Origin: an uncultured beta proteobacterium
GTDB lineage: Bacteria > Pseudomonadota > Gammaproteobacteria > Burkholderiales > SG8-39
Direction of reading: 5' to 3'
DNA length: 64,000 nucleotides
NCBI GenBank assembly: GCA_903859155.1
Contig: CAIOLO010000028.1
Span: forward strand, 1 to 64,000
Below the pieces are notes generated by a model that saw only the letters and a list, made by a program, of their open reading frames with translations, was not told where the DNA came from and searched no databases. The translations under genes were made by a program, and so were the position numbers. Shown here one piece after another: positions 25,874 to 36,482 of the stretch; position 1 is the first letter of the stretch, and every line of letters starts with the position of its first letter.

Positions 25874-27133
25874 TCAGAGGTAGTTGAACAGCGACAATCC
25901 GGCCACCTTGGCGAAGGACTGCTGCGCCGCCTGCAGGTTGACCTGCTGCTGCATGAGTTCTGATGTCGCCTTGGCATAATCCAGATCCTGGAGCCGCGAC
26001 AGGGTCTGGCTGTACTGCAGATTGAGATCATCGCCGGCGGACTGCAACGACTCAAGTTCCCGCATCCGTCCGCCGGTGGAGGCGCGCACTGTGGAGATGT
26101 TATTCATCGCGTTATCGAGGTTCAGGTGCAGGCCCGCGAGCCCGTTCGCTAGGGCTGCGCTGGTGGCGGGACCTGCCAGGAGGTCGGCTAGATCGTTCAA
26201 GGTCTTGAATACATCCTGGCTGGCACTCTCCTTGATGGTGAAACTGTCGCCATCGGCCGGCGCGCCGCTGATACTCACCTTCGCGCCAAAATCGAATGCC
26301 TGCAGCCCCACCTGGCTGAGGTCGATGCTGGTGCCGCTGGCATAAGTGCGCGGATAAGGCGCAACGGACGCGGCTCCGGTCAGCAGCGAAGTTCCGGCAA
26401 CATTGTCGATGATGTCGTAGCTGGTCACACCGGCACTGACGGCGAATTTGACGGTGAAATCCTTGTTGTTGCCCGCGAGATTCCATTTCGCCGTATCGCT
26501 CACCACGCCGGCGTCGATCACCGCGGTGCCGGTGTTGTTCGCCGCCTGCGTGGCGAAGTGGCCGTTGCCGGTCGGGATGCGTTGAAACACATCGATGCCT
26601 GCGTCGTTTACCGCGATCTGGCGGGACGCACCGACCTGGATCAGGCGCTGCCCCTGGTCGCCGTGGTAGCCAAAGCTACCCGGCGTCACCTCGCTGAACG
26701 GACGAATCCCTCCCTGATAGCCGGAAAACAGATACTGGCCCGCGCCATCGGTGCTGTTGGCCAGGCCAAGCAATTCCTGGAGTCTGCCACGCACATCCGT
26801 TGCCAGGCTGGCGCGGTCACTGGCAGTCAGCGACCCGTTGCCGGCATAGATCACCTGGTCCCGGACATCCTGCAGCAGCGAACTGACGCTCCCCAGCACC
26901 GACTCTTGCATCGACAGGCTGTCGGTTGCTGTTCCGCCATTGACGCCGTATTGATTGTTGATCGACTGCGCCTGGGTCACATCGAGCGCGCGCGCCGCTG
27001 CTATCGGATCATCCGCCGGGGTCAGGATGCGCCGCCCGCTGGCCATCTGCTGCTGCACCTGCATCAGTCGTTCGCTTTGCTTCTGCATAGAACCCATGCC
27101 TGAGTCATAGAAGGTGCCGGTGCTGATACGCAT
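25874..27133 (-). CDS. flgL: Hook-filament junction protein FlgL
   Basis: 419 residues. N-terminal flagellin-like helix (MRISTGTFYDSGMGSMQKQ) with QMASGRRILTPADDPIAAAR, and a C-terminal helix (LQDLDYAKATSELMQQQVNL) ending in FNYL. The middle is variable. ATG 27133 is set by the conserved MRIST start; it lies 10 bp after flgK. Confidence 0.95.
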   Translation of the reverse strand: MRISTGTFYDSGMGSMQKQSERLMQVQQQMASGRRILTPADDPIAAARALDVTQAQSINNQYGVNGGTATDSLSMQESVLGSVSSLLQDVRDQVIYAGNGSLTASDRASLATDVRGRLQELLGLANSTDGAGQYLFSGYQGGIRPFSEVTPGSFGYHGDQGQRLIQVGASRQIAVNDAGIDVFQRIPTGNGHFATQAANNTGTAVIDAGVVSDTAKWNLAGNNKDFTVKFAVSAGVTSYDIIDNVAGTSLLTGAASVAPYPRTYASGTSIDLSQVGLQAFDFGAKVSISGAPADGDSFTIKESASQDVFKTLNDLADLLAGPATSAALANGLAGLHLNLDNAMNNISTVRASTGGRMRELESLQSAGDDLNLQYSQTLSRLQDLDYAKATSELMQQQVNLQAAQQSFAKVAGLSLFNYL

Positions 27134-27143
27134 GATTCGTTCC

Positions 27144-29087
27144 CTATTTTCCGAGATCCAGCACTGTCTGGAACAGGCTGCTGGCAATCTGCATCATTTT
27201 TCCCGATGCCTGATAGGCTTGCTGGTAACGCAGCAGGTTGGCCGCCTCTTCGTCGAGATTGACACCCGACACCGACTGCTGCGACTGCTTGGTCTGCGCG
27301 ATCAAATTGGTCTGCGCCTTGGCGTTCACGTCCATTTGCCTGGCGGTATTGCCGACCAGGCTCACCAGCTGGCTGTAGGCGCCCTGGAACGAAGTCGTCG
27401 GCTGGCTCCCGGCAATACGTGCGTTTTGGCCCAGGGTATTGCTGCTCTGCAGCGCACCCAGTGCCAGCGCATTGCGGTTGTCGGAGACAGCATTTTTGGT
27501 ATTCGGGTCAAGCGTGAAAATATCGCCGTCCGCTGGCGTGCCGGAGATGGTGAAACTTGCGCTACCTATGAGGATGCTACTGCCAGCCGTATAAACAATC
27601 GGAGCCTGCGCGATACCGTTGACAATTACCGTAAACTGGCTTGGGCTTGCCGCCGCGTCATAGGTGAGACTTACCGACCCGGGCAGATTGCCGACGTTGG
27701 CAACACTGCCTGCCGAGATGGTTCCATTACCGGTGTTGGCGAGTGCGGCGCCGGTGCGAATCGGGGACGCGGCGGCGATCCCGGCCGGGTCAGTCATCGC
27801 CACGGCGATATCGCGCGCGCCGTTTCGCGTCGGCTGTATGGTCCAGGAGTCGTTGGCTTGGGCGCCCACGCCAATCTGCACCCTGAGCCCATCCACATTA
27901 AAGGTCGTGGTTAAAAAGTCTTGCGTCAGGCCATCCGACATGCGGGTCACCTTGTACGTCAACAGGCCGTCGTAGGTCACTTGATAGTCGCTGGTCGTCA
28001 ATGCACCGGCGTTCTGAAACGAAGCACTGAGCGTTGCGCCGCCGGTATTGCGCGTGTTCGGCAGCACGGCCGGGCTGGCGAGGGCAAAGAAATCGCCACC
28101 CAGCGGCGTGGCTGCCGCCAGAGCGCCGTTCAGATCCTGTCCCAGCGCATGCTGATTGTTGAACGATTTGGCCAGTCCTATGGCAATGCGCCCAAGCCCA
28201 TTCTGCGTTGGATCCAGGGTATTGCTCCGGAACGCAAGCAGGCCGCCCAGCGTTCCGCCCTGGATGCTGCTTGCCGAAAGCTGCATTGGGCCGGCGCCGC
28301 TCTGGTAGCCGACCTCGATGCGCTGCGGATCATCCAGTGCCGGTGTGGCGGCCAGGGTGAAGGAGTTGGTACCCAGCACCAGAGGCTGGCCGTTGCCGAT
28401 GAACACGTCGAAGCTGCCGCTGCTCGACTTGACCACCGTGGCATTGACTTCCTCGTTGAGCGAGGCAAACAGCGCGTCGCGCTGGTCGCGCAGGTCGTTG
28501 GCCTGCTGCTGCGAGGATGCGCTCTCGCTGACCAGGATGCGCTGGTTGAGTCCGGCGATCTGCTGCGCATAACTGTTGACTGCGCCAATGCTGCTGGTAA
28601 TGGAGGTATTGATGCCGCTGCGCACCTGGTCGAATTGCTGGTTCAGCCCCTGGAACCGCGCGGTCAGGACGTTTGCCGACGCCAATACCGCCTGGCGTGA
28701 AGGAACCGATGCCGGGTCTGAAGCAAGATTCGCGACTCCTGCAAAAAACTCCTGAAGCGCCGGCGCGAGACCGGCGCTGGGGTCGCCCAGCAGATTGCTG
28801 ATTTGATTGATTTGCGTTGAGTAAGCCTGAATCTGCTTGCCCTGCGATTGCGCCTGTATCAACTGGGTGGAAAGCACTTCGTTATACATGCGCTTGACGG
28901 TGCTCACCGTCGCGCCCTGGCCAAAATAGCCGACACCGGAATACTGCGGCAGATTGGTCGTCTGGACGATTTCCTGGCGGCTGAATCCGGGCGTCGAGGC
29001 GTTGCTGATGTTGTGCCCAGTCGTGATCAATCCGGCCTGCGCCGCATTCATTCCGCTGATGCCGATGCCGAATACGCTGTTTCCCAT
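27144..29087 (-). CDS. flgK: Hook-associated protein 1 FlgK
   Basis: 647 residues. N-terminal FGIGISGMNAAQAGLITTGH and NISNASTPGFSRQ motifs, variable centre, C-terminal SGVNLDEEAANLLRYQQAYQ. Forms the first hook-filament junction ring. A weak sigma-28-like sequence lies upstream (29123-29149), consistent with late expression of flgK-flgL. Confidence 0.96.
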   Translation of the reverse strand: MGNSVFGIGISGMNAAQAGLITTGHNISNASTPGFSRQEIVQTTNLPQYSGVGYFGQGATVSTVKRMYNEVLSTQLIQAQSQGKQIQAYSTQINQISNLLGDPSAGLAPALQEFFAGVANLASDPASVPSRQAVLASANVLTARFQGLNQQFDQVRSGINTSITSSIGAVNSYAQQIAGLNQRILVSESASSQQQANDLRDQRDALFASLNEEVNATVVKSSSGSFDVFIGNGQPLVLGTNSFTLAATPALDDPQRIEVGYQSGAGPMQLSASSIQGGTLGGLLAFRSNTLDPTQNGLGRIAIGLAKSFNNQHALGQDLNGALAAATPLGGDFFALASPAVLPNTRNTGGATLSASFQNAGALTTSDYQVTYDGLLTYKVTRMSDGLTQDFLTTTFNVDGLRVQIGVGAQANDSWTIQPTRNGARDIAVAMTDPAGIAAASPIRTGAALANTGNGTISAGSVANVGNLPGSVSLTYDAAASPSQFTVIVNGIAQAPIVYTAGSSILIGSASFTISGTPADGDIFTLDPNTKNAVSDNRNALALGALQSSNTLGQNARIAGSQPTTSFQGAYSQLVSLVGNTARQMDVNAKAQTNLIAQTKQSQQSVSGVNLDEEAANLLRYQQAYQASGKMMQIASSLFQTVLDLGK

Positions 29088-29122
29088 TTAGGCAGTCCTC
29101 ACCTTGGCACCACTATTGGTGG

Positions 29123-29149
29123 TTAGCGGCAGTTTTGCCGGGTACATTG
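29123..29149 (-). promoter_or_regulatory. Weak sigma-28-like site before flgK
   Basis: On the minus strand: CAATGTAC, 11 bp, GCCGCTAA. The -10 box is one mismatch from consensus; the -35 box matches only four of eight positions. The distance to the flgK start (~36 bp) is suitable. Confidence 0.35.
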
Positions 29150-29178
29150 AGCCATGCATGAACCATGCCATCTTCCGC

Positions 29179-30150
29179 TCAGGCCATGACTGTCTGGCGC
29201 AGGCGTGCACCGTTCAGGACGCGCGTGAGCTTGTCTGCGTATTGCGGGTCGGTGGCATATCCGGCGCGCTGCAGCCCCTGGGCAAAACCGGCGCTGTCGC
29301 TCTGCCTGAGTACCGCCGCATAACGGGGATTGCCGCGCATCAATCCGGCGTAGTCCTGAAATGCTTCGGCATAGGAGGAGTAGGCACGGAATTTCTGCAG
29401 CATCTTGCGTGGTGCCCCGTTGATATATTCGGTGGTCGCCACCTCCACCGAGGGTCCTTTCCAGTTGCCGCCGGCCTTGATGCCGAACAGGTTGAAACTC
29501 TGGCTGCCGTCGGCGGCGCGGATTTCGTGCTTGCCCCAACCGCTTTCCAATGCCGCATGGCCGAGCAGAAAACGGGCCGGAATGCCGGTTGCACTGCTTG
29601 CGTCAAGCGCGTGGTCCTTCATGCGCGCCAGGAATTCCTGGCCGGCGTGCGGTGCGGCGGCACTCAGGCGTGCGTTTCGGGGAGACGCTACCGGCGTCCC
29701 GGGCAAACCGCCGGCGGCTGGTGCGATCGCCTCGACCGGCGGCATCTTCGCCTTTTGCAAAATCGTTGTCGCTTGAGCCCCGGAGGAGGACGCCGGATCT
29801 ATGCCGGTGGGCGAAGACGTTTCGGGGCCGAGCGCCGCAGCGCGGTTGCGCGTCAGTTGCCGCAGCATGACATCGGCCAGGCCGATGCCCTTGGCCGACA
29901 GGCTTTGCGCCAGTTGCTGGTCAAGCATGGTGGTGTACATGCGCGTCTGCTCGCTGTCCATGGGACCGTCCTGCGGCGTGGCATCGCGCATGCTCTTTAG
30001 CAGCGTTTGCAGAAATACCGCCTCGAACTGCTGCGCCACCCCCTTGGCGGCCTGTTCGGGATTCTGCTTTGCCTGCAGACGCAAAGCGTCCAGTCCGCGG
30101 GCATCGAGCGCAACCCTGCCGCCAACCTCATTGCTGTGGATCATGGCCAA
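29179..30150 (-). CDS. flgJ: FlgJ rod-capping protein with peptidoglycan hydrolase domain
   Basis: 323 residues. N-terminal rod-cap domain (QFEAVFLQTLLKSMRDA), a linker, and a C-terminal glucosaminidase domain (FLLGHAALESGWGKHEI, then FNLFGIKAGG, then YAEAFQDYAGL) that cuts peptidoglycan for rod passage. The catalytic Glu in ALESGWG is present. TTG 30150 has AAGGAG at 7 bp; ATG 30144 would need 13 bp, so the TTG is slightly favoured. Confidence 0.94.
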   Translation of the reverse strand: MAMIHSNEVGGRVALDARGLDALRLQAKQNPEQAAKGVAQQFEAVFLQTLLKSMRDATPQDGPMDSEQTRMYTTMLDQQLAQSLSAKGIGLADVMLRQLTRNRAAALGPETSSPTGIDPASSSGAQATTILQKAKMPPVEAIAPAAGGLPGTPVASPRNARLSAAAPHAGQEFLARMKDHALDASSATGIPARFLLGHAALESGWGKHEIRAADGSQSFNLFGIKAGGNWKGPSVEVATTEYINGAPRKMLQKFRAYSSYAEAFQDYAGLMRGNPRYAAVLRQSDSAGFAQGLQRAGYATDPQYADKLTRVLNGARLRQTVMA

Positions 30151-30215
30151 TTACACGCTCCTTTCCCCGCTCAGGCGCCGCTGCGGCGCCACCCATTTGC
30201 ACTTGTTCCCGAGCA

Positions 30216-31325
30216 TCAGATGATCTCGAGGTCGGCACGCAGGGCGCCGGCCGCCTTCATCGCCTGCAATATCGCCAGCAGATCCTGCGGCGTGGCGCCG
30301 ATGGCATTGAGCGCCTTGACCACTTCGCCCAGCGACACGCTCTGGCTCAACATGGTGAGCCCGCCCTTGTCGGAGCGGATTTCAATCTGCGCCCGCTCGG
30401 CCTGCACCGTCTGGCCTTGTTGCGCAAAGGGTCCGGGCTGGCTGATCACCGGTTCGCTGCTGACCACCACGGTAAGATTGCCATGGGCCACGGCGCAGAC
30501 TTCCAGCATCACCGTCTGGTTCATGACAATGGAACCGGTGCGGGCGTTGATGATGACTTTCGCGCTGGTTTGCGCCGGCGTCACTTCCAGACTTTCGATT
30601 TGCGAAAGGAAGGTCACACGCTCATCGTTCAAAGCCGGTGCGCGCACCTGGATCACGCGCCCGTCGACGGCTACGGCGGTACCCGGCGCAAAGCGCCCAT
30701 TGATAACGTCGACGATGCGTCGCGTGGTGCTGAAATCGGTGATATTGACCTCGAGATTGATATGTTCCCCCTGGCCGAGCGCCGTTGGCACGCTGCGCTC
30801 GACCGTGGCCCCGCCGCTGATCCTGCCGACGCTGAGGTGGTTGACCTGAACGCTGGTGGCGCCGCCCGCGGAACTCGCCCCCACGCCGCCCACCAGAATG
30901 TTGCCCTGCGCCACTGCGTAGACCTGCCCGTCGCCGCCTTTGAGGGGCGTCATGAGCAGGGTGCCGCCGCGCAGGCTCTTGGCATTTCCCATCGACGACG
31001 CGGTGACGTCGATCGCCTGTCCCGGACGCGCAAACGCGGGCAGCGCCGCCGTCACCATCACGGCGGCGACGTTTTTCAGCTGCAGGCTCGATCCTGAGGG
31101 CATGCTCACGCCCAATTGCGTCAGCATGCTGATGACGCTTTGAACAGTAAACGGGGTCTGCGTGGTCTGATCGCCACTGCCGTCCAGGCCGACAACCAAC
31201 CCGTATCCGATCAATTGGTTGCTGCGCACCCCTTCGATCGAGACCAGATCCTTGATACGCTCAGCCTGAGCCGCGCCACTGAGCAGCAGTAATAGTCCGA
31301 GCAAACAGCTTGTGTAGTGTTTCAT
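30216..31325 (-). CDS. flgI: Flagellar P-ring protein FlgI
   Basis: 369 residues. Signal peptide (CLLGLLLLLSGAAQA), then the conserved start ERIKDLVSIEGVRSNQLIGY and GLDGSGDQT. Forms the periplasmic bushing with FlgH. A gram-negative envelope is implied. Confidence 0.97.
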   Translation of the reverse strand: MKHYTSCLLGLLLLLSGAAQAERIKDLVSIEGVRSNQLIGYGLVVGLDGSGDQTTQTPFTVQSVISMLTQLGVSMPSGSSLQLKNVAAVMVTAALPAFARPGQAIDVTASSMGNAKSLRGGTLLMTPLKGGDGQVYAVAQGNILVGGVGASSAGGATSVQVNHLSVGRISGGATVERSVPTALGQGEHINLEVNITDFSTTRRIVDVINGRFAPGTAVAVDGRVIQVRAPALNDERVTFLSQIESLEVTPAQTSAKVIINARTGSIVMNQTVMLEVCAVAHGNLTVVVSSEPVISQPGPFAQQGQTVQAERAQIEIRSDKGGLTMLSQSVSLGEVVKALNAIGATPQDLLAILQAMKAAGALRADLEII

Positions 31326-31353
31326 TTTTCGAATCCGATCAGTGCGCGTTCAT

Positions 31354-32046
31354 TTAGAACGCCAGGAAGGTCAGGAAGAATCGCGCCAGCCAGCCCATGG
31401 TTTGCGCCTCGTCGATATAGCCGTTGCCGCGGTATTCGAGGCGCGCATCGGCCACCTGGGTGGAGGACACCGCATTTGCGGAGGAAATCAAGGCCGGATT
31501 CACCACGCCGGAGAAGCGCACGAACTCCGATCCCTGATTGATGCCGATCTGTTTTTCGCCGCTCACCAGCAGGTTGCCGTTGGCCAGGACTTCGATCACC
31601 GTAACGGTGATGATCCCGGTAAAAGCGTTGTTGCTGGCGCTGTCGCCCTTGCCTTCGAACGTGCTGGCCGAACTGGCCGCGAGATTGGAGCCCAAAAGCC
31701 CCTTGCCGGGCAGGCCGGCCAGCCCGGTAACGGACATTTCATTGCTGCCGGCGCGCGCCGCAGTGCTGCCGGATTTCTTGCTGGCCGCGGTGGTTTCGTT
31801 GATATTGATGGTGAGAATGTCGCCGACCGAGCGCGCCCGCCGGTCCTCAAACAATGGCCTGTGGCTGTAACCCGGCTGTCCGGCGTATTGCGCCTGGTAG
31901 ATGGCGCCGTTTGCGGGCGCTACCGCCGGCGCTGGCGTCGGACGCGCGCTCATCGGCTGGTGCACGCTTGCCGGCGGCGTGGTCGCGCACGCGGCAAGCA
32001 GCAGCAACCCGGTCGCGGCGATGGTACGCAAGGAGCTTTTGGTCAT
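31354..32046 (-). CDS. flgH: Flagellar L-ring lipoprotein FlgH
   Basis: 230 residues. Lipobox LLLAAC (Cys about residue 19), then SLFEDRRA-like segment (RPLFEDRRARSVGDILTI) and NGNLLVSGEKQIGINQGSEF. Outer-membrane bushing ring. It lies 28 bp upstream of flgI. Confidence 0.97.
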   Translation of the reverse strand: MTKSSLRTIAATGLLLLAACATTPPASVHQPMSARPTPAPAVAPANGAIYQAQYAGQPGYSHRPLFEDRRARSVGDILTININETTAASKKSGSTAARAGSNEMSVTGLAGLPGKGLLGSNLAASSASTFEGKGDSASNNAFTGIITVTVIEVLANGNLLVSGEKQIGINQGSEFVRFSGVVNPALISSANAVSSTQVADARLEYRGNGYIDEAQTMGWLARFFLTFLAF

Positions 32047-32075
32047 GAGTGCCTCACTTGTTCGTGCTGTAAATC

Positions 32076-32858
32076 CTACAGTTGCGACAATTTCTGCAGC
32101 ATCTGGTCGGAGGTTGTTATGGCTTTCGAATTGATCTCGTAGGCGCGCTGTGTCTGGATCATGTTGACCAGTTCCTCGACCACGTTGACATTCGAGGTTT
32201 CCACATACCCGGCGCTCAAGCGGCCCAGTCCGTTGGTTCCCGGCGTATTGGTGCTGGCGGTTCCCGAAGAGGCGGTTTCCAGATACAGATTTTCCCCCGC
32301 GCTTTGCAATCCCGACGGGTTGATGAAATTCACCAGTTGCAATGCGCCGACCTGGGTCGGCCTGCTTGAACCGGCGAGCAAGGCCGACACGGTGCCGTCT
32401 GCGCCGACGGTAATGCTCAGGGCACTGGCCGGAATGGTGATCTGGGGTTGCACGTGGTAGCCGCTGGAGGTCACCAGCGCCCCCTGGTTATCCAGCTGGA
32501 AGGAGCCGTCGCGCGTATAGGCGGTGGTCCCGTCGGGTTGCAACACCTGGAAAAAGCCGTTGCCCTGAATGGCCACATCGAGCGGGTTGCCGGTTTGCTG
32601 CAGATTCCCCTGGCTGAAGATCTTCACGGTCGCCACCGGACGCACGCCGGTGCCGATCTGCAGCCCCGACGGAATCTGCGTCTGTTGCGAGGATTGTGCA
32701 CCGGGCTGGCGCAGCGTCTGGTAGAGCAGGTCTTCGAACACTGCGCGCGAGCGTTTGAAGCCATTGGTGCTGACATTGGCGAGGTTGTTGGAGATGACAT
32801 CGAGCTGAGTCTGTTGCGCTTCGAGGCCGGTCTTGGCAATCCACAATGATCGAATCAT
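32076..32858 (-). CDS. flgG: Distal rod protein FlgG
   Basis: 260 residues. N-terminal [20 protein letters not shown] and [17 protein letters not shown]-terminal [20 protein letters not shown]: the standard rod/hook family ends. Usual length for FlgG. Confidence 0.97.
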   Translation of the reverse strand: MIRSLWIAKTGLEAQQTQLDVISNNLANVSTNGFKRSRAVFEDLLYQTLRQPGAQSSQQTQIPSGLQIGTGVRPVATVKIFSQGNLQQTGNPLDVAIQGNGFFQVLQPDGTTAYTRDGSFQLDNQGALVTSSGYHVQPQITIPASALSITVGADGTVSALLAGSSRPTQVGALQLVNFINPSGLQSAGENLYLETASSGTASTNTPGTNGLGRLSAGYVETSNVNVVEELVNMIQTQRAYEINSKAITTSDQMLQKLSQL

Positions 32859-32931
32859 GTTCTGCTCCGTGTTTGGCTCGCCACCGGACGCGGGATGCAG
32901 ACGATGACGATGCGGGCTGGGATGTTCATTT

Positions 32932-33675
32932 TCAAGACCTCAGGTTCAGGATCTGACTCGCCTGGGTCGCATTTTTCTGTGCGTTGTTGAGCAATTGCAT
33001 CTGCAGATCGAACTGCCGTGCCAGGCTGATCATGCTGATCATTTCCTCGACCACGTTGACGTTGCTGCCTTCGAGCGCGCCCGAGGCGAGCGCCACCTTG
33101 GGATCGGCATCCGCACTTCCGCCGTTGACGAGGCGGAACAAGCCGTCATCGCCGCGCGCCAGCAGTTTCTCGTCCGGGTTGACCAGTTTTATCCGCCCTA
33201 CCGCATTGACCGATTTTGGCGGAGGGACAGTAGACACCACCGACACCGTGCCTTCCCTGGCTATGTTGACGCTTGAATCCGGAGGAATCGAGATCACTCC
33301 GCCATCGCCGAGCACGTTTAAACCGTTGCGTGTCTGCAGCAATCCGTTGCTGCTCACCTGGAGGCTGCCGTTGCGCGTGTAGGCCTCGCCGCCATTGCTC
33401 GTTTGCACCGCGATCCACCCTGGACCCTGGACCGCGACATCGAGGTCGCGGCCGGTGCTTTGCACCACGCCGGGCGTAAAATTCGCGCCCGGAGTCGAGG
33501 CCACGACGAACGCACGTGTCGGCAGACCCTCTCCCTCCACCGGCACCGCGCGAAACGCACTGGCGGCCGCACGGTAGCCGTTGGTGGACGCATTGGCGAG
33601 GTTATGAGCCACCGCCGCCTGCTGCTCGAGGATGTGCTTTGCACCGGTCATGGCGACGTAAATCATTCGATCCAA
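32932..33675 (-). CDS. flgF: Proximal rod protein FlgF
   Basis: 247 residues. Starts [19 protein letters not shown], with NNLANAST-like [11 protein letters not shown], and ends in [23 protein letters not shown] 33675 is preferred because GGGAGA lies 6 bp upstream and the MDR(L/M)IY start is conserved in FlgF; the ATG three codons later lacks both. Confidence 0.94.
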   Translation of the reverse strand: MDRMIYVAMTGAKHILEQQAAVAHNLANASTNGYRAAASAFRAVPVEGEGLPTRAFVVASTPGANFTPGVVQSTGRDLDVAVQGPGWIAVQTSNGGEAYTRNGSLQVSSNGLLQTRNGLNVLGDGGVISIPPDSSVNIAREGTVSVVSTVPPPKSVNAVGRIKLVNPDEKLLARGDDGLFRLVNGGSADADPKVALASGALEGSNVNVVEEMISMISLARQFDLQMQLLNNAQKNATQASQILNLRS

Positions 33676-33716
33676 TTTGCTTCTCCCGGATGGTCAGGCG
33701 AATTCAGGCAAGCGGC

Positions 33717-34925
33717 CTACTTCAGGTTGACCAGGGTCTGCAGCACCGCATCCTGGGTCTTGATCGACTGTGCATTGGCTTGATAGACGCGCTGCGCCGT
33801 AATCATGTTGACCAGTTCTGCGGTGAGATCGACATTGGAGTCCTCTTTGGCCGAGGACTGCAGCGCACCCAGGCTGGCGGTTCCCGGCGCACCGCTCAGG
33901 GGAGAACCGGAATCCGAACTCTCCGCCCACTGGCTTGCCCCCATTGGCTTCAAGCCCTGCGCATTATTGAAATTCACCAGTGCGATCTGACCGAGCGTCT
34001 GTGAGCGGCCGTTGTTGTAGCGGCCCAGAATGGTGCCGTCCGCGCCAATGGTGTATCCGGTCAACTGACCCGAAGCAAAGCCGTCCTGCGTCATCGAATT
34101 CACCCCGAAGCCGGAGCCGTACTGCGTCATGCCGGTGTAGTCCATGGTGATCGACAGCGGATCCGCTCCGTTGGTCAGAACCGCGGTCTTGACCGGGTTG
34201 CTGGCGCCCCCATAGCTGCCGGAGTTGTCGAACGTCAAGGTCGTAACTCCGGCGCCATTGGCGGGAGCGCCATCCAGATACACACTGGCATCCCAGGTGT
34301 TCGCGGCGCTCTTGTTGAAGTAGTAAGTTATGGTGTGGGACTGTCCGAGGCTGTCGTAGACAGTCGACGCCGTGGAAAAATTGTAGGTCGAAGGATTGGC
34401 TGGTATAAGTCCGCCAGTCAGCTTTATCGAGTCCGAGGAGGCCAGATTGGCGCCGACCGAAGCATTGAGAGTGGCGGTGGGCAACAGGTCGGAGTTGGAC
34501 ATCCGCAGGTTTCCCATCACCCCCGGCACGATGGTGCCGCTGACCGCCTGAAAGCCGGTCAGATTCATGCCGTTGCTTCCCACCACATAGCCGTTCTTGT
34601 CCAGGCTGAATCCGCCATTGCGGGTGTAACTGATCAATCCGTTGTCGCTCATCCTGAAGAAACCCTTGCCGTTGATGGCGACATCCAGCGGGTTGTTGGT
34701 GACCGTGACGTTGCCCTGGCTGAATTGCTGACCCACGCTGGAGAGCTGGGTGCCGATGCCGACCTCGATGCCGCCGCCACCGCCGAGCGAGGCGGCAAAC
34801 ACGTCACCGAAAGTAGCGACCCCCTGTTTGAAACCGGCGGTATTCGAATTGGCCACGTTGTTGCCGATCACGTCGAGGTTCTTTGCTGCCGCGTTCAGAC
34901 CGCTCAATCCTTGCTGAAAACTCAT
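33717..34925 (-). CDS. flgE: Flagellar hook protein FlgE
   Basis: 402 residues. N-terminal FQQGLSGLNAAAKNLDVIGN and NNVANSNTAGFKQ, C-terminal EDSNVDLTAELVNMITAQRV. The mid-region DGTILGRYNNGRSQTLGQIA is the conserved FlgE segment. Polymerises into the universal joint. Confidence 0.97.
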   Translation of the reverse strand: MSFQQGLSGLNAAAKNLDVIGNNVANSNTAGFKQGVATFGDVFAASLGGGGGIEVGIGTQLSSVGQQFSQGNVTVTNNPLDVAINGKGFFRMSDNGLISYTRNGGFSLDKNGYVVGSNGMNLTGFQAVSGTIVPGVMGNLRMSNSDLLPTATLNASVGANLASSDSIKLTGGLIPANPSTYNFSTASTVYDSLGQSHTITYYFNKSAANTWDASVYLDGAPANGAGVTTLTFDNSGSYGGASNPVKTAVLTNGADPLSITMDYTGMTQYGSGFGVNSMTQDGFASGQLTGYTIGADGTILGRYNNGRSQTLGQIALVNFNNAQGLKPMGASQWAESSDSGSPLSGAPGTASLGALQSSAKEDSNVDLTAELVNMITAQRVYQANAQSIKTQDAVLQTLVNLK

Positions 34926-34940
34926 TTCATTTCTCCTTGC

Positions 34941-35615
34941 CTACATGACTCGTTTGATATCGGCCAGCGCGACCGGGCCCTGCCCGTCGATATTCAGCTG
35001 AACCGTGCCATTGGCCTGGCTCACGCTGCCGACCCTGCCCAGGGCAAGCGCCGTGGCTTCTACCTTGTTGCCACCCTGCATGGCCTCTACTGAAAAACTG
35101 TAGCTGCCGGGGGTGGCGCTGGCACCGCTGTCGGTGACACCATCCCATTGAAAACTGACCACCCCGGCCTCCTGCGCTCCGAGATTGACTTTGTGCAGCA
35201 CCAGTCCGGATGCGTCGCGCACCGAAACCACCACGCTGTCGGCCGCCTGCGGCAGCGCAATGCCGCCGAGCGCCGTACCATCCTGAAGTTGCATGGTGTT
35301 GCCCGCTGCCAGGACGTTGTGTCCGATCATTGCGGTAGCCTGCAGCGACTGTCCGGTGCCAAAGCTGACGGCCATGCTCTGCAAGGTGGTGTTGAGCTTG
35401 TCGATGCCGCTCACCGTGCTGATTTGCGCCATCTGTGTGGTGATCTGCGCGTTGTCCATCGGATTGAGCGGATCCTGGTTCTTCAACTGCGTCACCAGGA
35501 GTTTGAGAAAGCGGTCCTGCGCGTCGCCGGTTGCAATGGCCCCGGCGGAGGCCGGCGCGGCCTGCGCTGCGATCGAAGCCAGCGGATTTGTCACATTGGT
35601 TACGGTGGTACTCAT
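34941..35615 (-). CDS. flgD: Hook-capping scaffold protein FlgD
   Basis: 224 residues. N-terminal DRFLKLLVTQLKNQDPLNPM and QMAQISTVSGIDKLN motifs needed for hook assembly, then a C-terminal FlgD tudor/Ig-like domain. Between flgC and flgE as usual. Confidence 0.96.
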   Translation of the reverse strand: MSTTVTNVTNPLASIAAQAAPASAGAIATGDAQDRFLKLLVTQLKNQDPLNPMDNAQITTQMAQISTVSGIDKLNTTLQSMAVSFGTGQSLQATAMIGHNVLAAGNTMQLQDGTALGGIALPQAADSVVVSVRDASGLVLHKVNLGAQEAGVVSFQWDGVTDSGASATPGSYSFSVEAMQGGNKVEATALALGRVGSVSQANGTVQLNIDGQGPVALADIKRVM

Positions 35616-35673
35616 GATTTGACCCTTTGATTTTTCCGCGGCATTTGCTGTTCGGTTGTTCGGTTGAGCGCCG

Positions 35674-36078
35674 TTACTGGCCCAGCGTGAGCGTCTTGAG
35701 CATTAGCGACTTGGCGGTGTTCATCATCTCCACATTGTTCTGGTAGGAGCGCGCGGCGGCGATCATGTTCACCATTTCATCGACCACGCTGACATTGGGC
35801 ATGGTGACGTAGCCTTGTGCATCGGCAAGCGGATGCTTCGGATCAAACACCTGCTTGCCCGGGGTGGCGTCCTCGCTAACGCCCACGACCTTGACACCGC
35901 TGCCGGTGGCCCCCCCCAGTTCCAGTTCGCTGAACACCACCTGTTTGGCACGGTACGGCCGGCCGCCGGAACTGGTGACACTGTCGGCATTGGCCAGATT
36001 GCTTGCGACGACATTGAGGCGCTGCGATTGCGCCGTCATTGCGGAACCGGCGATTTCAAACACATTGAGCATAGACAT
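35674..36078 (-). CDS. flgC: Proximal rod protein FlgC
   Basis: 134 residues: [20 protein letters not shown], then SNLANADSV and [23 protein letters not shown] 36078 lies 5 bp after the flgB stop; an ATG two codons later is the other option. Confidence 0.95.
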   Translation of the reverse strand: MSMLNVFEIAGSAMTAQSQRLNVVASNLANADSVTSSGGRPYRAKQVVFSELELGGATGSGVKVVGVSEDATPGKQVFDPKHPLADAQGYVTMPNVSVVDEMVNMIAAARSYQNNVEMMNTAKSLMLKTLTLGQ

Positions 36079-36083
36079 GAGGA

Positions 36084-36482
36084 TCACCCCTGGAGAGCGG
36101 CCAGCATCAGCTTGATCTGGCTGTTGAGGAAGGTCAGATTGGCGTCGTAATGCACTGCGTTCTCGGCAAAGCGGTTGCGCTCGACATCCATATCCACGGT
36201 ATTGCCATCAATGCTGGGTTGCTGAACAGTCCGATAAAGCACTGCGGCGGGTTCGTCGCGCGTCGATCCGCCAAGATGTTTTTCGTTGCTGGTGCGCAAT
36301 GACGCCGAGCGACCGGCAGAGGCATCGCGCAGCGCTGCGGCGAAATCGATGTCGCGAGCCTTGTATCCCGGGGTATCGGCATTGGCAATATTGGACGCCA
36401 GCAACTGCTGCCGGAATCCGCGCAGGTTGAGAGCGTTCTGGTGGAACTGAAGCAGGCTATCGAGTGATTCAAGCTTGGCCAT
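36084..36482 (-). CDS. flgB: Proximal rod protein FlgB
   Basis: 132 residues: [20 protein letters not shown], then [16 protein letters not shown], ending in [18 protein letters not shown] 36482 has AAGGA upstream; 33 further open codons have no family similarity. First gene of the flgBCDEFGHIJKL operon. Confidence 0.95.
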   Translation of the reverse strand: MAKLESLDSLLQFHQNALNLRGFRQQLLASNIANADTPGYKARDIDFAAALRDASAGRSASLRTSNEKHLGGSTRDEPAAVLYRTVQQPSIDGNTVDMDVERNRFAENAVHYDANLTFLNSQIKLMLAALQG